From assembly GCA_036375895.1 (NCBI GenBank), contig DASVBJ010000345.1, positions 1 to 12,157 on the forward strand: a stretch of DNA of 12,157 bases. Direction: 5' to 3'. The position numbers and the translations under genes were made by a program. The stretch is from DASVBJ01 sp036375895. GTDB lineage: Bacteria > Actinomycetota > Actinomycetes > JACCUZ01. Below the pieces are notes generated by a model. That model worked only from the letters and a program-made list of their open reading frames with translations. It was not told where the DNA came from and ran no database searches. Of this stretch, positions 11,831 to 12,157 are shown piece by piece (position 1 is the stretch's first letter; the number at the start of each line of letters is the position of its first letter).

Positions 11831-12157
11831 ATGCGCAGGTCATCCTTGCTCGTGACGCTGATCGTGCTGGGTGTGGTCGGGGCGGTTGCGGTGCCGACCG
11901 CGGCCACGGCCGACGGCACCTACCACTCGGCGCACATCATCCTGGCGCCGACCGACGGCACGACCGGCGGCTCCGGTTTCGTCGAGAACGCGCACGCGAA
12001 CGGGCCGAACATCTACGCCCACGAGCAGTACAAGCTGCGCGGCGCCGCCCCCTTCACGAGCTTCCAGGTGACGCTGCACGTCTACGTGGGCGACCCGACG
12101 TGCACGCCGGCGCCCGGTCTGCCGGCCGAGGTGCCCACCGAGGTGCTCACGACCAAT
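11831..12157 (+). CDS. Secreted protein of unknown function (5' part only)
   Basis: The frame is open from ATG at 11831 to the window end, 109 codons. It is preceded by GGAGGT (11820-11825) with 5-nt spacing. Residues 1-27 are a clear signal peptide: RR near the start, a hydrophobic core LLVTLIVLGVVGAVAV and a cleavage site PTAATA|DG. The mature part (DGTYHSAHIILAPTDGTTGGSGFVENAHANGPNIYAHEQYKL and on) looks like a beta-rich extracellular domain. It includes FTSFQVTLHVYVGDPTC, with one cysteine so far. I do not recognise the family. It diverges from the Helicase_C_3 gene over 102 bp, and nothing links the two functionally. Confidence 0.82.
   Translation, partial: MRRSSLLVTLIVLGVVGAVAVPTAATADGTYHSAHIILAPTDGTTGGSGFVENAHANGPNIYAHEQYKLRGAAPFTSFQVTLHVYVGDPTCTPAPGLPAEVPTEVLTTN

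Overview
The window is a stretch of high-GC actinobacterial chromosome. It is GC-rich at third codon positions throughout, uses many GTG starts, contains TANNNT-type leaderless promoter signals, and carries families typical of Actinomycetes: a tetronasin/polyketide-type ABC exporter, a bacterial XPB helicase next to a Helicase_C_3/WYL protein, and a secreted FG-GAP protein. The order cannot be fixed from sequence alone; Propionibacteriales- or Kineosporiales-like organisms would fit. No rRNA, tRNA, CRISPR array, insertion sequence or prophage gene was seen, and base use is even, so this looks like ordinary chromosome rather than an acquired island.

Layout. Positions 1-2747, all minus strand: a permuted papain-fold (YiiX-like) protein, an ABC ATPase, and the ABC permease, which runs off the left edge. 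The ATPase and permease overlap by 4 nt and form an exporter. Diverging from the YiiX-like gene is a 57-residue one-helix membrane protein at 2765-2938; the two starts are 17 bases apart and share one symmetric -10 element, so both mRNAs may be leaderless. Converging on the small gene is an alpha/beta hydrolase (2945-3715, minus).

Positions 3716-3903 form a divergent regulatory region with a perfect 11-bp-arm inverted repeat and a DosR-box-like palindrome. It precedes a two-gene plus-strand operon: a GNAT acetyltransferase (3904-4437) and a universal-stress-like protein (4439-4894). After a 183-bp gap holding a perfect 12-bp palindrome comes a large secreted protein (5078-7240): an FN3-like domain, a TolB-like beta-propeller and FG-GAP repeats.

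Positions 7312-11728, minus strand, hold a DNA-repair neighbourhood: the Helicase_C_3/WYL protein (upstream), then an unrecognised 47-residue gene with a very strong ribosome binding site and its own terminator, then XPB helicase. Diverging from the Helicase_C_3 gene at the right edge is the start of a secreted protein of unknown function (11831 to the end).

The points most worth following up are the 47-residue gene between the two XPB-related genes, the symmetric shared promoter at 2753-2759, and the DosR-like box before the GNAT/stress-protein pair.
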